This document shows positions 51,142-61,284 of a DNA stretch of 64,000 bases, in pieces (position 1 is the stretch's first letter; every line of letters starts with the position of its first letter). Under the pieces are notes generated by a model. The model did not search any database. It was not told the origin of the DNA and saw only the letters and a program-made list of their open reading frames with translations. The stretch covers positions 62,001 to 126,000 of the forward strand of contig NZ_BDBU01000008.1 of NCBI RefSeq assembly GCF_001613145.1, written 5' to 3'. The DNA is from Nocardia jejuensis NBRC 103114 (GTDB lineage: Bacteria; Actinomycetota; Actinomycetes; Mycobacteriales; Mycobacteriaceae). The position numbers were made by a program, and so were the translations under genes.

Positions 51142-51503
51142 TCGAACGCCCCTGATGCCAGGCCGACGGCTTTTCCGGAGGCAGGAATCGCCAGTGATTC
51201 ACCGCTCGGCTCTCTGGTTGTCCCCTGTAGTGCCTTGCACTGCGAGTCTATGACCGTGCCGTGCGCAGATGCAAGTGCATCTGCAACCTCGAATTTGCAG
51301 CGGCAGTAGACATTTGGGTATGCCGAGGGTTAGCGAATCGCCCGCTGGGCGCCGGGAAACACGCCAGCGCGTGACGACGCACCGCGAGTCATGGTGATGT
51401 ACAGGTATTTCCGAACGAAAGTTACGTCCAGGTGTCCTTGTCTTGAAAATTCCAGGAATTAGCGGAAGATCGACAAGCGGATATCGCAACTTCGCATACG
51501 CCT
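51142..51503. promoter_or_regulatory. Upstream region of the repeat-protein gene
   Basis: 360 bases. It contains the inverted repeat at 51265-51284 plus nearby CTGCAA and TTTGCAG motifs. No gene is visible. Confidence 0.45.
51265..51284. promoter_or_regulatory. Inverted repeat GCAGATGCA-AG-TGCATCTGC
   Basis: Perfect 9-bp arms. Its 20-base core has one mismatch to the copy at 49156-49179, and weaker similarity extends to the left (TATGRYCGTGC). It is about 125 bases upstream of the repeat-protein gene. Confidence 0.6.
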
Positions 51504-51547
51504 GAACGAGTTCCTCGTTCGGGCAGGGATCGCCCGCTCGAGCGGGC
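51504..51547. terminator. Two hairpins after the UsfY-like gene
   Basis: GAACGAG-TTC-CTCGTTC (51504-51520) and GCCCGCTCGAGCGGGC (51532-51547), both perfect, lie just downstream of the leftward UsfY-like gene. Confidence 0.6.
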
Positions 51548-51570
51548 CTTCGAGCTGTGCCGCAGCGTTC

Positions 51571-51888
51571 CTACGGGTGCGGCAGGCGCGAGGCGAACCT
51601 CTTCACATGCCGATGCTCCGCGACCAGCAGCACGATTCCGGCCGCCAGGCACAGCACGCTCGCGAGTGCGCCGAATGCCGCCAGTCCGGCGAATCCGTAT
51701 CCGGCCACGGTCATTGTCAGTGCGCCCGTCACGAGTCCGATGGCGACCAAGGTGAGCCCCGGCCACTGCGCGGCGCCCTCGAGCGATTTCGCAGTGTCAT
51801 GCGCACGAATCTCGGACCGATAATCGTCCCGGTGCTCGCACTGCGGATCGCCGAGAGTGCCGGAATTGTTCGGCGCGGTAGACATCAT
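51571..51888 (-). CDS. UsfY-like stress membrane protein
   Basis: 105 residues. Polar N-terminus with SEIRAHDTAKSLEGAAQWPGL, two hydrophobic segments (LVAIGLVTGALTMTVAGYGF and LAAFGALASVLCLAAGIVLLV), then AEHRHVKRFASR. This order, with EHRxxxR after the second helix, is that of the mycobacterial UsfY family encoded near usfX-sigF. GGAGGAGGG six bases before the ATG at 51888. Function of UsfY proteins is not known; the proximity of RsbW/STAS-type genes downstream suits the stress context. Confidence 0.72.
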   Translation of the reverse strand: MMSTAPNNSGTLGDPQCEHRDDYRSEIRAHDTAKSLEGAAQWPGLTLVAIGLVTGALTMTVAGYGFAGLAAFGALASVLCLAAGIVLLVAEHRHVKRFASRLPHP

Positions 51889-52073
51889 CGATGTCCCTCC
51901 TCCGGGTTCGAGACTGGTGCCGACCGATTACCCGCTGGTCAAGTTTCCCAATCCACGGACGTGAGAAACCCCACCACGGCTGACCGGGCCTGCGTATTGA
52001 AACCGGTTCTATGGGCGTGTTAGCTCTGGGAACAGGTAATTCGACGAAACGACTGAACGGGAGCCCTGGACCG

Positions 52074-52907
52074 ATGGTGGACGTGCCTGCGTACTTCGAT
52101 GTGGTGGACGGCGGTTTCTACCCGACCCGGTTCGCGGCCAGCCAGTGGTCCTCGGCCCAGGTGGTCGGACCGGCGCTGACCGGTCTGATGGCGCACGAAC
52201 TCGAACGCGCGCATGCCACCGACGGCTTCGTTCCGGTGCGGCTCACCGTGGACCTGTTCAGCGCGGCCCGCTTCGAGCACACCGTCACCCCGATGGTGCG
52301 GGTCCGGGACGGCCGGCGGATCCGGGTCGCCGATGTCTCGGTGATGCAGGGCGGCAAGGTCGCCGCCCGCGCCTCCGCGGTGCTGTTGCAGCCCTCTGAG
52401 CAGCCCCCTGGCGAGTTGTGGCAGCGTGAGCGGGAACCGCAGCCGCCGTCGCTGGATATCGCCCCGGTGTCCGCGCTGCCGCGGGTGCCGCTGTTCGGCA
52501 GCGACGCGGAGTCCGCACAGTGGTCCCCGCAGCCGACCGCGCACGAGAACAACGGCCGGAAACGCACCTGGCAGAACCCGATTCGCGTGGTGACGGGGGA
52601 GGAGCTGACCCCGTTCGTGCGGGCCGCGATCGTCGGCGAGGCCGCCAGCATGGTGACCAACTGGGGCGACAAGGGCATCGGTTTCATCAATACCGATATG
52701 ACCCTGGCGCTGTCCCGGATGCCGCAGGGCTATGAGATCGGCGTCGAGGCCGACAGTCACTTCAGCGATCGCGGCATGGCCGTGGGCGTCGCGACGCTGT
52801 TCGACCGCGACGGTTCCTTGGGCAGCGCGATGGTCACCTCGGTGTCCAACGCGGGCCGTCAGATCAGCAATGCGCAGCTGGATGTCGCGGTGAGCGCGCG
52901 CTTCTGA
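52074..52907 (+). CDS. Acyl-CoA thioesterase-type hot-dog protein
   Basis: 277 residues with two hot-dog repeats. The first begins YFDVVDGGFYPTRFAASQW (acyl-binding) and includes RLTVDLFSAARF; the second has GFINTDMTLALSRMPQGYEI and HFSDRGMAVGVATLFDRDG. These are the signatures of actinobacterial TesB/thioesterase-like proteins that cleave acyl-CoA or carry acyl groups; the catalytic Asp/Gln/Thr set is not certain. ATG 52074 is the start; frame open to 52011. Neighbours are stress genes. Confidence 0.8.
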   Translation: MVDVPAYFDVVDGGFYPTRFAASQWSSAQVVGPALTGLMAHELERAHATDGFVPVRLTVDLFSAARFEHTVTPMVRVRDGRRIRVADVSVMQGGKVAARASAVLLQPSEQPPGELWQREREPQPPSLDIAPVSALPRVPLFGSDAESAQWSPQPTAHENNGRKRTWQNPIRVVTGEELTPFVRAAIVGEAASMVTNWGDKGIGFINTDMTLALSRMPQGYEIGVEADSHFSDRGMAVGVATLFDRDGSLGSAMVTSVSNAGRQISNAQLDVAVSARF

Positions 52908-53119
52908 AAGATCAAGCGCGCCAGAGCTTTCACGACGGTGTTGTGACAGCCCGCTCGATTCGTGACAGGATGAGAGCAGGTTGAGACTACAGCCGATCCG
53001 GTTCGACTACGGGGCCGTTCGTGATCCGCGGACGATGGGCATGTAGCGGCACCACTTCTCGGGTGCGAGCAGCCTGGTCTCCGTGCGAGGACTTGAAGTT
53101 CCCTTCGGGAGGTCTGGTC

Positions 53120-53530
53120 ATGTCACCCTTCGCTGTGCTCCACCGCATGGATCCCCTCGTCGATTCCGCGTCGTTCGCGCCGGCTCACCGAGAGCACCAT
53201 CCGCCCCCGCCCGCCGAATCACCGCGGCACCGGGTGGTGGTGCGCGCCGATGGCGAACTCGATGCGGCCATGCTGCCCGAACTCACCGCGGCACTCGAAT
53301 TGGCGGTGCTCGGAAGTTCGCACGCCGTGATCGTGGATCTGCGCAGCATCCGGTTCCTGAGCATCGGCTGCGCCATCGCGCTGGCCGAGGAGGGCGGGCG
53401 CGCTCGGGCGCGCGGCGTCGACCTGCGAGTGGTTGCCGTGCGTCGTGACATCGAGCGCGTGCTCGAGGTGACCGGGGTGCGGCCGACCTGCCGTTTCTAT
53501 GCCTCGGTCCGGGAGGCGCTGCGCGGGTAA
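53120..53530 (+). CDS. STAS-domain anti-anti-sigma-like protein, degenerate phosphosite
   Basis: 136 residues. After a poorly conserved N-terminal 40 residues there is a STAS domain: VVRADGELDAAMLPELTAAL, then VIVDLRSIRFLSIGCAIALA and VDLRVVAVRRDIERVLEVTG. In active anti-anti-sigma factors the segment after FL is DSSG with a phosphorylatable Ser; here it is SIGC, so the phosphosite is missing or moved. GGAGG lies eight bases before ATG 53120. It is the first of three plus-strand signalling genes. Confidence 0.8.
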   Translation: MSPFAVLHRMDPLVDSASFAPAHREHHPPPPAESPRHRVVVRADGELDAAMLPELTAALELAVLGSSHAVIVDLRSIRFLSIGCAIALAEEGGRARARGVDLRVVAVRRDIERVLEVTGVRPTCRFYASVREALRG

Positions 53531-53623
53531 CCGCCGCTGGACGGATGTGGGGTGGGATCGAGCTGCGCGGCTCGGTCCCCTCGTTCGGGTCCGGGACAAC
53601 GATCCACAGCGGATAATCGTTCG

Positions 53624-54307
53624 GTGGCACCCAGTGGGGAATGGTCTCCGGACGACGCGCAGGTCCTCGATCAGGTGATCGGCAGCGGCCGCCCACAGAG
53701 CGTGGGCAGTTTTCGATTCTGGTTCAGCGATCAGCGCTGGGAATGGTCCGACGAAGTGGCCGCCATGCACGGCTACGCGCCGGGCTCGGTCGAGCCCACG
53801 ACCGATCTGCTCCTGCGGCACAAGCATCCGGAAGACCGCGCACAGGTCGCTACCTCGCTGGATCGGGCCGTGCGGAACGGGGAACCGTTCTGCAGCCGGC
53901 ACCGCATCCTCGACATCGATGGCGTGGAGCATCACGTCATCGTGGTGGGCGACCATATGGTCGACGAAAACCTTTCCGTGATCGGTACATCCGGCTACTA
54001 CATCGATGTCACCGACACGCTCGCCGCACACCGGCAGGAGACTCTCGACGACACCCTGCCCGAGCTGTATCAGGCGCGGGCGGTCATCGAGCAGGCCAAG
54101 GGCGCGCTCATGCTGGTCTACGGCATCAATGCCGAGCAGGCTTTCCGAGTGCTCACCTGGCGGTCGCAGGAGACCAATATGAAGCTGCGGGCGCTGGCGC
54201 GCGATCTCGTCGAGGAGGTCGCGGCGATGGGCGGCGCGACCGTGGAACTGCGCACGGCATTCGATCATCTGCTGTTGACCGTTCATCAACGACAGTCCCG
54301 CCGATAG
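53624..54307 (+). CDS. PAS-ANTAR RNA-binding antiterminator
   Basis: 227 residues. Residues 20-140 form a PAS domain (FRFWFSDQRWEWSDEVAAMHGY and the closing IGTSGYYIDVTDT). The C-terminal ANTAR domain follows: LYQARAVIEQAKGALMLVYG, INAEQAFRVLTWRSQETNMKL with the conserved Ala/Lys positions. ANTAR proteins bind twin RNA hairpins and release transcription terminators; PAS-ANTAR forms are common in mycobacteria. The GTG at 53624 is a tentative start. Neighbours are a STAS and an RsbW-like gene. Confidence 0.85.
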   Translation: MAPSGEWSPDDAQVLDQVIGSGRPQSVGSFRFWFSDQRWEWSDEVAAMHGYAPGSVEPTTDLLLRHKHPEDRAQVATSLDRAVRNGEPFCSRHRILDIDGVEHHVIVVGDHMVDENLSVIGTSGYYIDVTDTLAAHRQETLDDTLPELYQARAVIEQAKGALMLVYGINAEQAFRVLTWRSQETNMKLRALARDLVEEVAAMGGATVELRTAFDHLLLTVHQRQSRR

Positions 54308-54552
54308 TGGGCGGCCAACCCGGTTTTCCACGAAGGCGTTTCGTCCGGGGGGTGCCGGGTACGGCGTCAAAGACACGCCGGATCGCACTCGCGGGTTCGG
54401 CCGATTCGCGGCCCGTCGATCGGGCGCGCCGGGGATGTGATTGTCTGAGATCGACGCGGCGAACGGATGGCGCGGCGAAGAACGGATCGAACAACGGCCG
54501 GGCCGAGCCCACAACGGCTCGGCTGCCTGGCGACCGACAGTCGGAGATACGC

Positions 54553-54984
54553 ATGAGCGAATGGATTTCCCGGCCTGCGACGGAGACGAGGGTCGTCGGC
54601 GTCCGGGTCCCGGCCGACCTGAGCCAACTGACCATGCTGCGTGCACTCGCCGAAACCGTGTCGCTCATAGCCGAATTCGCGGTCGACGAGGTGACCGACA
54701 TCCGCGTCGCACTCGACGAGGTGGCGACCGCGTTGATCGTCGCCGCGCTGCCGGACGGCGCGGTGGAATGTGAATTCGAATTCGACGAGCGTGGTATCAA
54801 GGTGCGGGCGGAGAGTGTGGTGACGGTGCCCGACGCGCTCGACGAGCACGGATTCGCCTGGCAGGTGCTGGCGACCATCACCGAAGATCTTGCCGCGCAG
54901 CGGAAGCCGTTCGACTCGGACCTGGGTGGATATCCGATCTCCGTCGAGTTCAGCCAGCTGCGCACCGGTTCCGGTCCGCGGTAG
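54553..54984 (+). CDS. RsbW/UsfX-like anti-sigma-type protein
   Basis: 143 residues. VRVPADLSQLTMLRALAETV and DIRVALDEVATALIVAAL are the first helix and N-box of the HATPase_c_2 anti-sigma kinase family; the usual N-box 'AVDEACTNLI' is changed (Asn absent). FAWQVLATITEDL matches the later region. The missing Asn suggests weak or no ATP hydrolysis, as for UsfX-type proteins. It would bind a sigma factor, but none lies in this window. A 245-base gap upstream has nothing I recognise. Confidence 0.78.
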   Translation: MSEWISRPATETRVVGVRVPADLSQLTMLRALAETVSLIAEFAVDEVTDIRVALDEVATALIVAALPDGAVECEFEFDERGIKVRAESVVTVPDALDEHGFAWQVLATITEDLAAQRKPFDSDLGGYPISVEFSQLRTGSGPR

Positions 54985-55002
54985 CCGGGCCGGCGGCGGG
55001 GA

Positions 55003-56142
55003 TCAGTGCGGCCGCAGCAGGGCGCCGATCCCCTCGGGCAGCGTGATGTGCCCTGTGACCGTGACTATTTCGCTGCCGCCCGCGAGCGCGGCCACCGGCA
55101 GGGCTTCGTCCGCCCGGCGTGGACCCGTTGGTCCGATCAGCTCGTGTGCCGCGGTCGCCACATCGGTGTGCGCCGGTCCTACCAGAACCGTCCGGTCGCC
55201 CAGCGCCGCCGGATCGATCAGCAGATAGTCGACGCGATTCTCGCGCAGGGCGGCCGCGGTCTCGCGCAGGCCGCCGATCGCCGCGCCGGTGGCGAGTTCG
55301 GCCTCGGCCCTGTAGTGCCGCAGCAGTGCGCGGTACTGGATGCCGGCGGTCTCGGAGACGATCTTGGTGACCTGCTCGTGCAGCAGCGCCCGATCCGCGC
55401 GTGAGCCGGTGGCGCCGCCCGAGAGCTCGACGATTCGAATCGGCCGGGCCGCGGGCGCGTCCGCGCCGGGTGAATCCGCGTCGGGATCGGGTGGTGCGGC
55501 GGGGGCCTCGAGGGCGGTGCGCACGGCGGCCAGGACGGTCGGCTCACCGGCGAGCGCGAGGATCTCGGCGCGCACGTGATCGGCCTGTTCGCGCAGTTCG
55601 CGCACCACGGCATCCACGGTGTGGCGCAGCGTATCTCGGTCGCGGCGCCGAATGCCCGGCCGCGGACGCGCGCCGCTGGGCGGCCCGGCGGACGGTACGT
55701 CGGCGCTCACAACGCGATTCACGGCGTCGCCGTGCCGATTCACCGTGCGCAGTTGGGCGCCGACGGGGTTGACCACCGCGAGCACGTGCGGGACCAGCGG
55801 CCCGCGCTGTTCGATCAGCGGGAGCAGGTACGGCAGCGGCGAGACCCGCACCGTGTCGTGCTCCGGCGGTGTGGGGAGCGGGTGATCCAGCAGCACGGTG
55901 TCGCCGTCCGCGACCAGTGCGCGGCCCGAGCGGCCGGGGACCGGCAGGCCCGTGAAGAGCGCGATTCCCAGCGCGCCGATGGTGCGCTCGGAAGCGCCTG
56001 CGGCGGTGAGCTTCTCCCGGATCGTGCGGTAGCGCAGTTCGAGTTGTTCGTCCGCGTCCTCGGCGTCGTGTGAGCCGTCGAAATATACCGAAGCGAAGGG
56101 TCCGGTCCGGTGGATGAGTTCTCGCAGTCGTGTTCTGGCCAC
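55003..56142 (-). CDS. Rv2629-like eRF1/baeRF-type protein
   Basis: 379 residues from GTG 56142. LRELIHRTGPFASVYFDGSH is at the N-terminus, SGRALVADGDTVLLDHPLP and YLLPLIEQRGP follow, and the C-terminal DEALPVAALAGG and GIGALLR end it. Motif order and length match M. tuberculosis Rv2629, a DosR-regulon protein of the bacterial eRF1-like family; the chosen start gives an N-terminus of the same length as Rv2629. Such proteins may act on ribosomes or tRNA under dormancy, but the activity is not established. Convergent with the RsbW-like gene. Confidence 0.83.
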   Translation of the reverse strand: MARTRLRELIHRTGPFASVYFDGSHDAEDADEQLELRYRTIREKLTAAGASERTIGALGIALFTGLPVPGRSGRALVADGDTVLLDHPLPTPPEHDTVRVSPLPYLLPLIEQRGPLVPHVLAVVNPVGAQLRTVNRHGDAVNRVVSADVPSAGPPSGARPRPGIRRRDRDTLRHTVDAVVRELREQADHVRAEILALAGEPTVLAAVRTALEAPAAPPDPDADSPGADAPAARPIRIVELSGGATGSRADRALLHEQVTKIVSETAGIQYRALLRHYRAEAELATGAAIGGLRETAAALRENRVDYLLIDPAALGDRTVLVGPAHTDVATAAHELIGPTGPRRADEALPVAALAGGSEIVTVTGHITLPEGIGALLRPH

Positions 56143-56530
56143 GGGGAGGCGATACCCCGGCGTCCGTCGAGCAATCACCGAGTGGGTCGATTCGATCGAG
56201 TGGGTGCGGTATCACACCGGCATGAGCAGGCCGAACGTCCGGTAAGGACGTCCGGCCGAATCGGGTTTCCGATTGCCGCGAATGAGCGGCATGTCGATTT
56301 CCCCGTGCACTGCGGAAGTACCCGTCCCGCATCGTGATACACGCCGCTCGTGAGGGGGATCTCCGGTATCGATGGTGCATCGGCGGTTTGCCGGCGGCAC
56401 GGACCGGTCTCGATGTGGCGTCGAACAGACGACGCGTGAACGCCCCGAACAGGCACCGGTTTACGCTCGATTCCTGTGTTGTCAGGGGGTTTCCCCGGCT
56501 CGTGGAGCCGCCGAGGCCGTAGGGGGTGCC
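56143..56530. other. Divergent intergenic region, Rv2629-like/lipase
   Basis: About 390 bases. An imperfect dyad (ACGTCC-GGTAA-GGACGT, near 56238-56254) is the only structure noticed. No DosR-type GGGACT palindrome was found. No gene. Confidence 0.4.
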
Positions 56531-57940
56531 TTGTTCCGCTGTCTGCGAATGATTGCTGCTGCCTTGCTGATTGGATCCGTTCCGTGCCAGGCGTACCTCG
56601 CTGCCCCGGCCGGCGCGCAGCCGCCCGACCCGGTGCCCGGACAGGACGTATCCGGGAGCGTGCCGAGCGTGCCGCAAATCCTGGCCGGAGTGCAGGAGTG
56701 GATCGACAGCGTCGTTCCGCGGCCCTCGCTCTCGCCGGCGCAGGATTCCCCACTGGTCGATGCCGGGGGACTGACCGACGATGTGGCGGCCCTGCGGTCC
56801 GCGAGCATGCCCGCCCCGATCGGTGACGCGTTCATCGATGACTGGCCGTCGAATCTGGAGGATTACGGCGCCGGGCAGATCATCTCCTCGCGTGACGTCA
56901 CCGCCGCCTCCGGCGTGCTGCTCGTGCCGGTGCGCAGCGTCGTGCAGCTGAAGTACCGCACCAATGATTCGCACGACGCGGCCTCCTACGCCATCGCGTC
57001 GCTGATCCTGCCCCAGGGCGAGTGGACCGGCCCGGGGGAGCGTCCGGTGCTGGTGAACAATCTGCCGATCAACGCGCTCGGGCGGGACTGCAACCCGAGT
57101 TACGGACTGACACACGGTTTCACGAGCAAGACCAATATCGCCGACTACATCCCGCCCACCACCCAGCTGGCCCTGCTGCGCGGTTACGCGGTGCTGATCA
57201 CCGACCACGAGGGGCCGCGCATGGCGTACGCCGAGCCGTACGTGGCCGGGCACGCGGTACTCGATGGCATGCGGGCCGTGCGCAACGGTTTCCCGGATGA
57301 ACTGGGGGACAGCAGGTTCGCAATGGTGGGGTACTCCGGCGGAGCCATCGCCACCAAGGGCGCGGTCAAGCTGATGGCGGAATACGCGCCGGAGCTGACG
57401 TCGGTGGTGGTCGGTGCGGCGCTGGGCGGCGTCCCCGCCGACTTCGAGATCCTCTCGCGCAGCATGAACGCCAATCTGGCCTCGGGCGTGCTGATGGCGG
57501 CGATCTTCGCGATCGGCCGCGAACGCCCGGAGATCCTCGGCGCGATGAACCACCTGGCGCAGTGGGCGGCCACCTCGGCGCTCAAGGACACCTGCACCGG
57601 CACCTTCGGCCTGACCGGCGTGCTGATGCTGCCGGTCGATATCGCCGCCGATATCCCTGACCCGCTGCACAGTTCGCTCGCGCAGGACATCTATCGCATC
57701 ACCAGGATGGCGGACAAGAAGTCCGCGGTGCCGTTGTACATCTACAACGGCGAGCAGGAGTTCTGGATCCCGGCGGAGGGTGCGCGCGCCCTGTATCAGG
57801 AGCAATGCGCGCTGGGCGTGCCCGCGGTGTATCGCAGCGTCGCGGGCGAGCACATCGTCGCCGCGTTCACCGGATACCCGGAATCGCTGAACTGGCTGGA
57901 CGCGCGCATGCGGGGTGAGCCCGCCCCGAACGAGTGCTGA
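56531..57940 (+). CDS. Secreted lipase (LIP family)
   Basis: 469 residues. The start is uncertain: TTG 56531 has AGGGGG close upstream, and ATG 56549 begins the signal peptide MIAAALLIGSVPCQAYLAAP (cleavage near AGA-Q). The mature protein has RSVVQLKYRTNDSHD, then HEGPRMAYAEPYVAGHAVLDGMR, the nucleophile elbow MVGYSGGAIATKGA, the acid region PLYIYNGEQEFWIP and the His in AGEHIVA. All catalytic residues are present, in contrast to the broken relative at 9131-9989. Likely a triacylglycerol lipase. Confidence 0.9.
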   Translation: MFRCLRMIAAALLIGSVPCQAYLAAPAGAQPPDPVPGQDVSGSVPSVPQILAGVQEWIDSVVPRPSLSPAQDSPLVDAGGLTDDVAALRSASMPAPIGDAFIDDWPSNLEDYGAGQIISSRDVTAASGVLLVPVRSVVQLKYRTNDSHDAASYAIASLILPQGEWTGPGERPVLVNNLPINALGRDCNPSYGLTHGFTSKTNIADYIPPTTQLALLRGYAVLITDHEGPRMAYAEPYVAGHAVLDGMRAVRNGFPDELGDSRFAMVGYSGGAIATKGAVKLMAEYAPELTSVVVGAALGGVPADFEILSRSMNANLASGVLMAAIFAIGRERPEILGAMNHLAQWAATSALKDTCTGTFGLTGVLMLPVDIAADIPDPLHSSLAQDIYRITRMADKKSAVPLYIYNGEQEFWIPAEGARALYQEQCALGVPAVYRSVAGEHIVAAFTGYPESLNWLDARMRGEPAPNEC

Positions 57941-57970
57941 GCGGTCGAGCCGAGTGCCGAGCGGTCGAGT
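57931..57970. repeat. 20-bp tandem duplication over the lipase stop codon
   Basis: CGAGTGCTGAGCGGTCGAGC (57931-57950) is followed at once by a copy differing at two bases (57951-57970). The first copy carries the TGA stop. Like the repeat at 44689-44733, it leaves the protein unchanged. Confidence 0.8.
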
Positions 57971-57986
57971 TGGCCGCCTCGAAAAC

Positions 57987-58024
57987 GACTCCGCCCCGGA
58001 CCTTTTCGAGTCCGGGGCAGAGTC
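57987..58024. terminator. Bidirectional hairpin between lipase and accD
   Basis: Stem GACTC-c-GCCCCGGAC/GTCCGGGGC-a-GAGTC with an 8-base loop CTTTTCGA and one mismatch. Confidence 0.75.
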
Positions 58025-58038
58025 GGGTCAGCGTGCTC

Positions 58039-59589
<1,551 letters not shown>

Positions 59590-59804
59590 ACTTCGGTCTT
59601 GCCTTTCGACTTCATCAGTGAGCCGGATCGCGACTCAGCCCGCCACGCTACCGTGCGGCACCGGTCGTCAACCACCGAACGCCCGGGTAATGTGCCGCAC
59701 CGGGGCTGTCGGCGGGGGTGTGCACGACGTTACGGCGGAGATCTGAAACACGAACGGGCAGGTTTCACCGGCGGCGCAGCGAAGCGTGAGCAGATCCACA
59801 CCGC

Positions 59805-59810
59805 TACACT
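59805..59810 (+). promoter_or_regulatory. -10 element TACACT of the ABC1-kinase gene
   Basis: TACACT ends 7 bases before the GTG at 59818, predicting a leaderless transcript. The -35 region is not clear. Confidence 0.45.
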
Positions 59811-59817
59811 GCGGCCC

Positions 59818-61197
59818 GTGAGCTCACCGATGACTGTGCGACCGGGGACGCCCGAGGTGATTCGACCCGATCTCGATACGTTCGGATTCGCGGAGTGGAA
59901 GCGGACCGCGATCGTGGGCGCCGTGCTGAGCGGCTCGGTCACCCGCAGCGTGCTCAAGAACGGGCTGCGACCGGCCAAGCGCAAGCGGGCCATGGCCGAG
60001 GGCGTGGTCGACGGCTTCGAGACGCTGGGCCCGATGTTCGTGAAGCTCGGCCAGCTGATCGCCTCCTCGCCGGGAGCGTTCCCGCGGGAACTGGCCGACG
60101 CCTGCCTGCGCTGCCTCGACGATGTGCCGCCCTTCCCGTCCGCCGACGCGCGCGCCATCATCGAAGCCGATCTCGGCAAGCCCATCTCCGAACTCTTCCT
60201 CGAGTTCCAGGACGAACCGCTCTCGGCGGCCTCCATCGCCCAGGTGCACGCGTGCGTGCTCGCGGACGGACGGCCCGCCGTCGTGAAGGTGCAGCGCCCC
60301 GAGATCGGCCGCCGCATGATCGTGGACCTGCGCGCCGCGATGCGCCTGGCCCGCGCCATGGAGAAGCGTTCGGAGAACGCCCGCGTCGCCAACACCCAGG
60401 CCGTGGTGCGCGATCTGTACGAGGCCACCGTCGCCGAGCTGAACTTCCTGATCGAGGCCGACAATCAGGCCCGCGCCCGGGAAAATCTGACCGCGTTCGG
60501 CGACAATTCCAATGTCGTTGTCCCCGAAGTCTATTGGGAATACTGCGCGCCCCGGGTGCTGGCCATGGAACGGATGCGCGGCATGCCGCTCGATCGTTTC
60601 GACGACATCCGCGCCGAGCACCCCGACTCGGAGATCCTGATCCGCCGCCTGGTCAAGGCGTGGATCGAGAGCGTCGCGGTGCACGGGCTGTTCCACGGTG
60701 ACGTGCACGCGGGCAATCTCTGGCTGCTCGAGGACGGCCGGGTGGCCATGCTCGATTTCGGCATCGTCGGCCGGATGGAGGCCGAATGGCGCGAGTTCGT
60801 GCGCGCCCTGTTCTACGCCAGTTCCATCGACAACGACTTCCGCCCGGTCGCCCGGGCGCTGCGCAAACTCGACATGGTCTCGGACGACAGCGGCGACGAC
60901 GCCACCATCGGCCGTCAGCTCGCCGTGGCCCTGGGACCGGTGCTGTCCGGCAGTCTGGACAAGCTCGACCTCGGCGTGGTGTCGGCCCGATTGCTCGAAT
61001 TCGGCAAGCGCCGTGGCGCTTCGGGCCCGCAGCAGCTCATCATGATGGGCAAGCAGCTCGGCTACTTCGAGCGCTACGCCGTGGCACTGGCCCCCGGCTG
61101 GAAACTCGGCCGCGACCTGTATCTGTTCCGCAATGTGTTCCCCGAGGACGTCACCGCCAAGCTCGCCGAGACCGGCGCCGAACTCCCCGTGGACTGA
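59818..61197 (+). CDS. ABC1/UbiB-family atypical kinase
   Basis: 459 residues. KLGQ in FVKLGQLIASSPGAFP is the family's KxGQ motif, followed by LSAASIAQVHACVLADGRPAVVKVQ (nucleotide-binding region with the Ala-rich loop and Lys), EADNQARARENL, the catalytic HGDVHAGNLWLLEDG and the metal-binding DFGIVGR. UbiB/ADCK proteins support ubiquinone or menaquinone synthesis and lipid transport as ATPases. GTG 59818 (leaderless) or ATG 59830. The gene is unlinked to quinone genes here. Confidence 0.9.
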   Translation: MSSPMTVRPGTPEVIRPDLDTFGFAEWKRTAIVGAVLSGSVTRSVLKNGLRPAKRKRAMAEGVVDGFETLGPMFVKLGQLIASSPGAFPRELADACLRCLDDVPPFPSADARAIIEADLGKPISELFLEFQDEPLSAASIAQVHACVLADGRPAVVKVQRPEIGRRMIVDLRAAMRLARAMEKRSENARVANTQAVVRDLYEATVAELNFLIEADNQARARENLTAFGDNSNVVVPEVYWEYCAPRVLAMERMRGMPLDRFDDIRAEHPDSEILIRRLVKAWIESVAVHGLFHGDVHAGNLWLLEDGRVAMLDFGIVGRMEAEWREFVRALFYASSIDNDFRPVARALRKLDMVSDDSGDDATIGRQLAVALGPVLSGSLDKLDLGVVSARLLEFGKRRGASGPQQLIMMGKQLGYFERYAVALAPGWKLGRDLYLFRNVFPEDVTAKLAETGAELPVD

Positions 61198-61284
61198 GCC
61201 CGCGCGGCGAGCGAGTTCGGCGTTCATCGACCTGAGCCGAAGTATGGTCGGTGACAGGTGATTTCGAGGTCGGGAGAGTGCGGG

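Noticed and set aside
55544..57853. 769-residue minus-strand open frame
   Set aside because: Antisense to the lipase and out of frame with the Rv2629-like gene; composition is that of a shadow frame.
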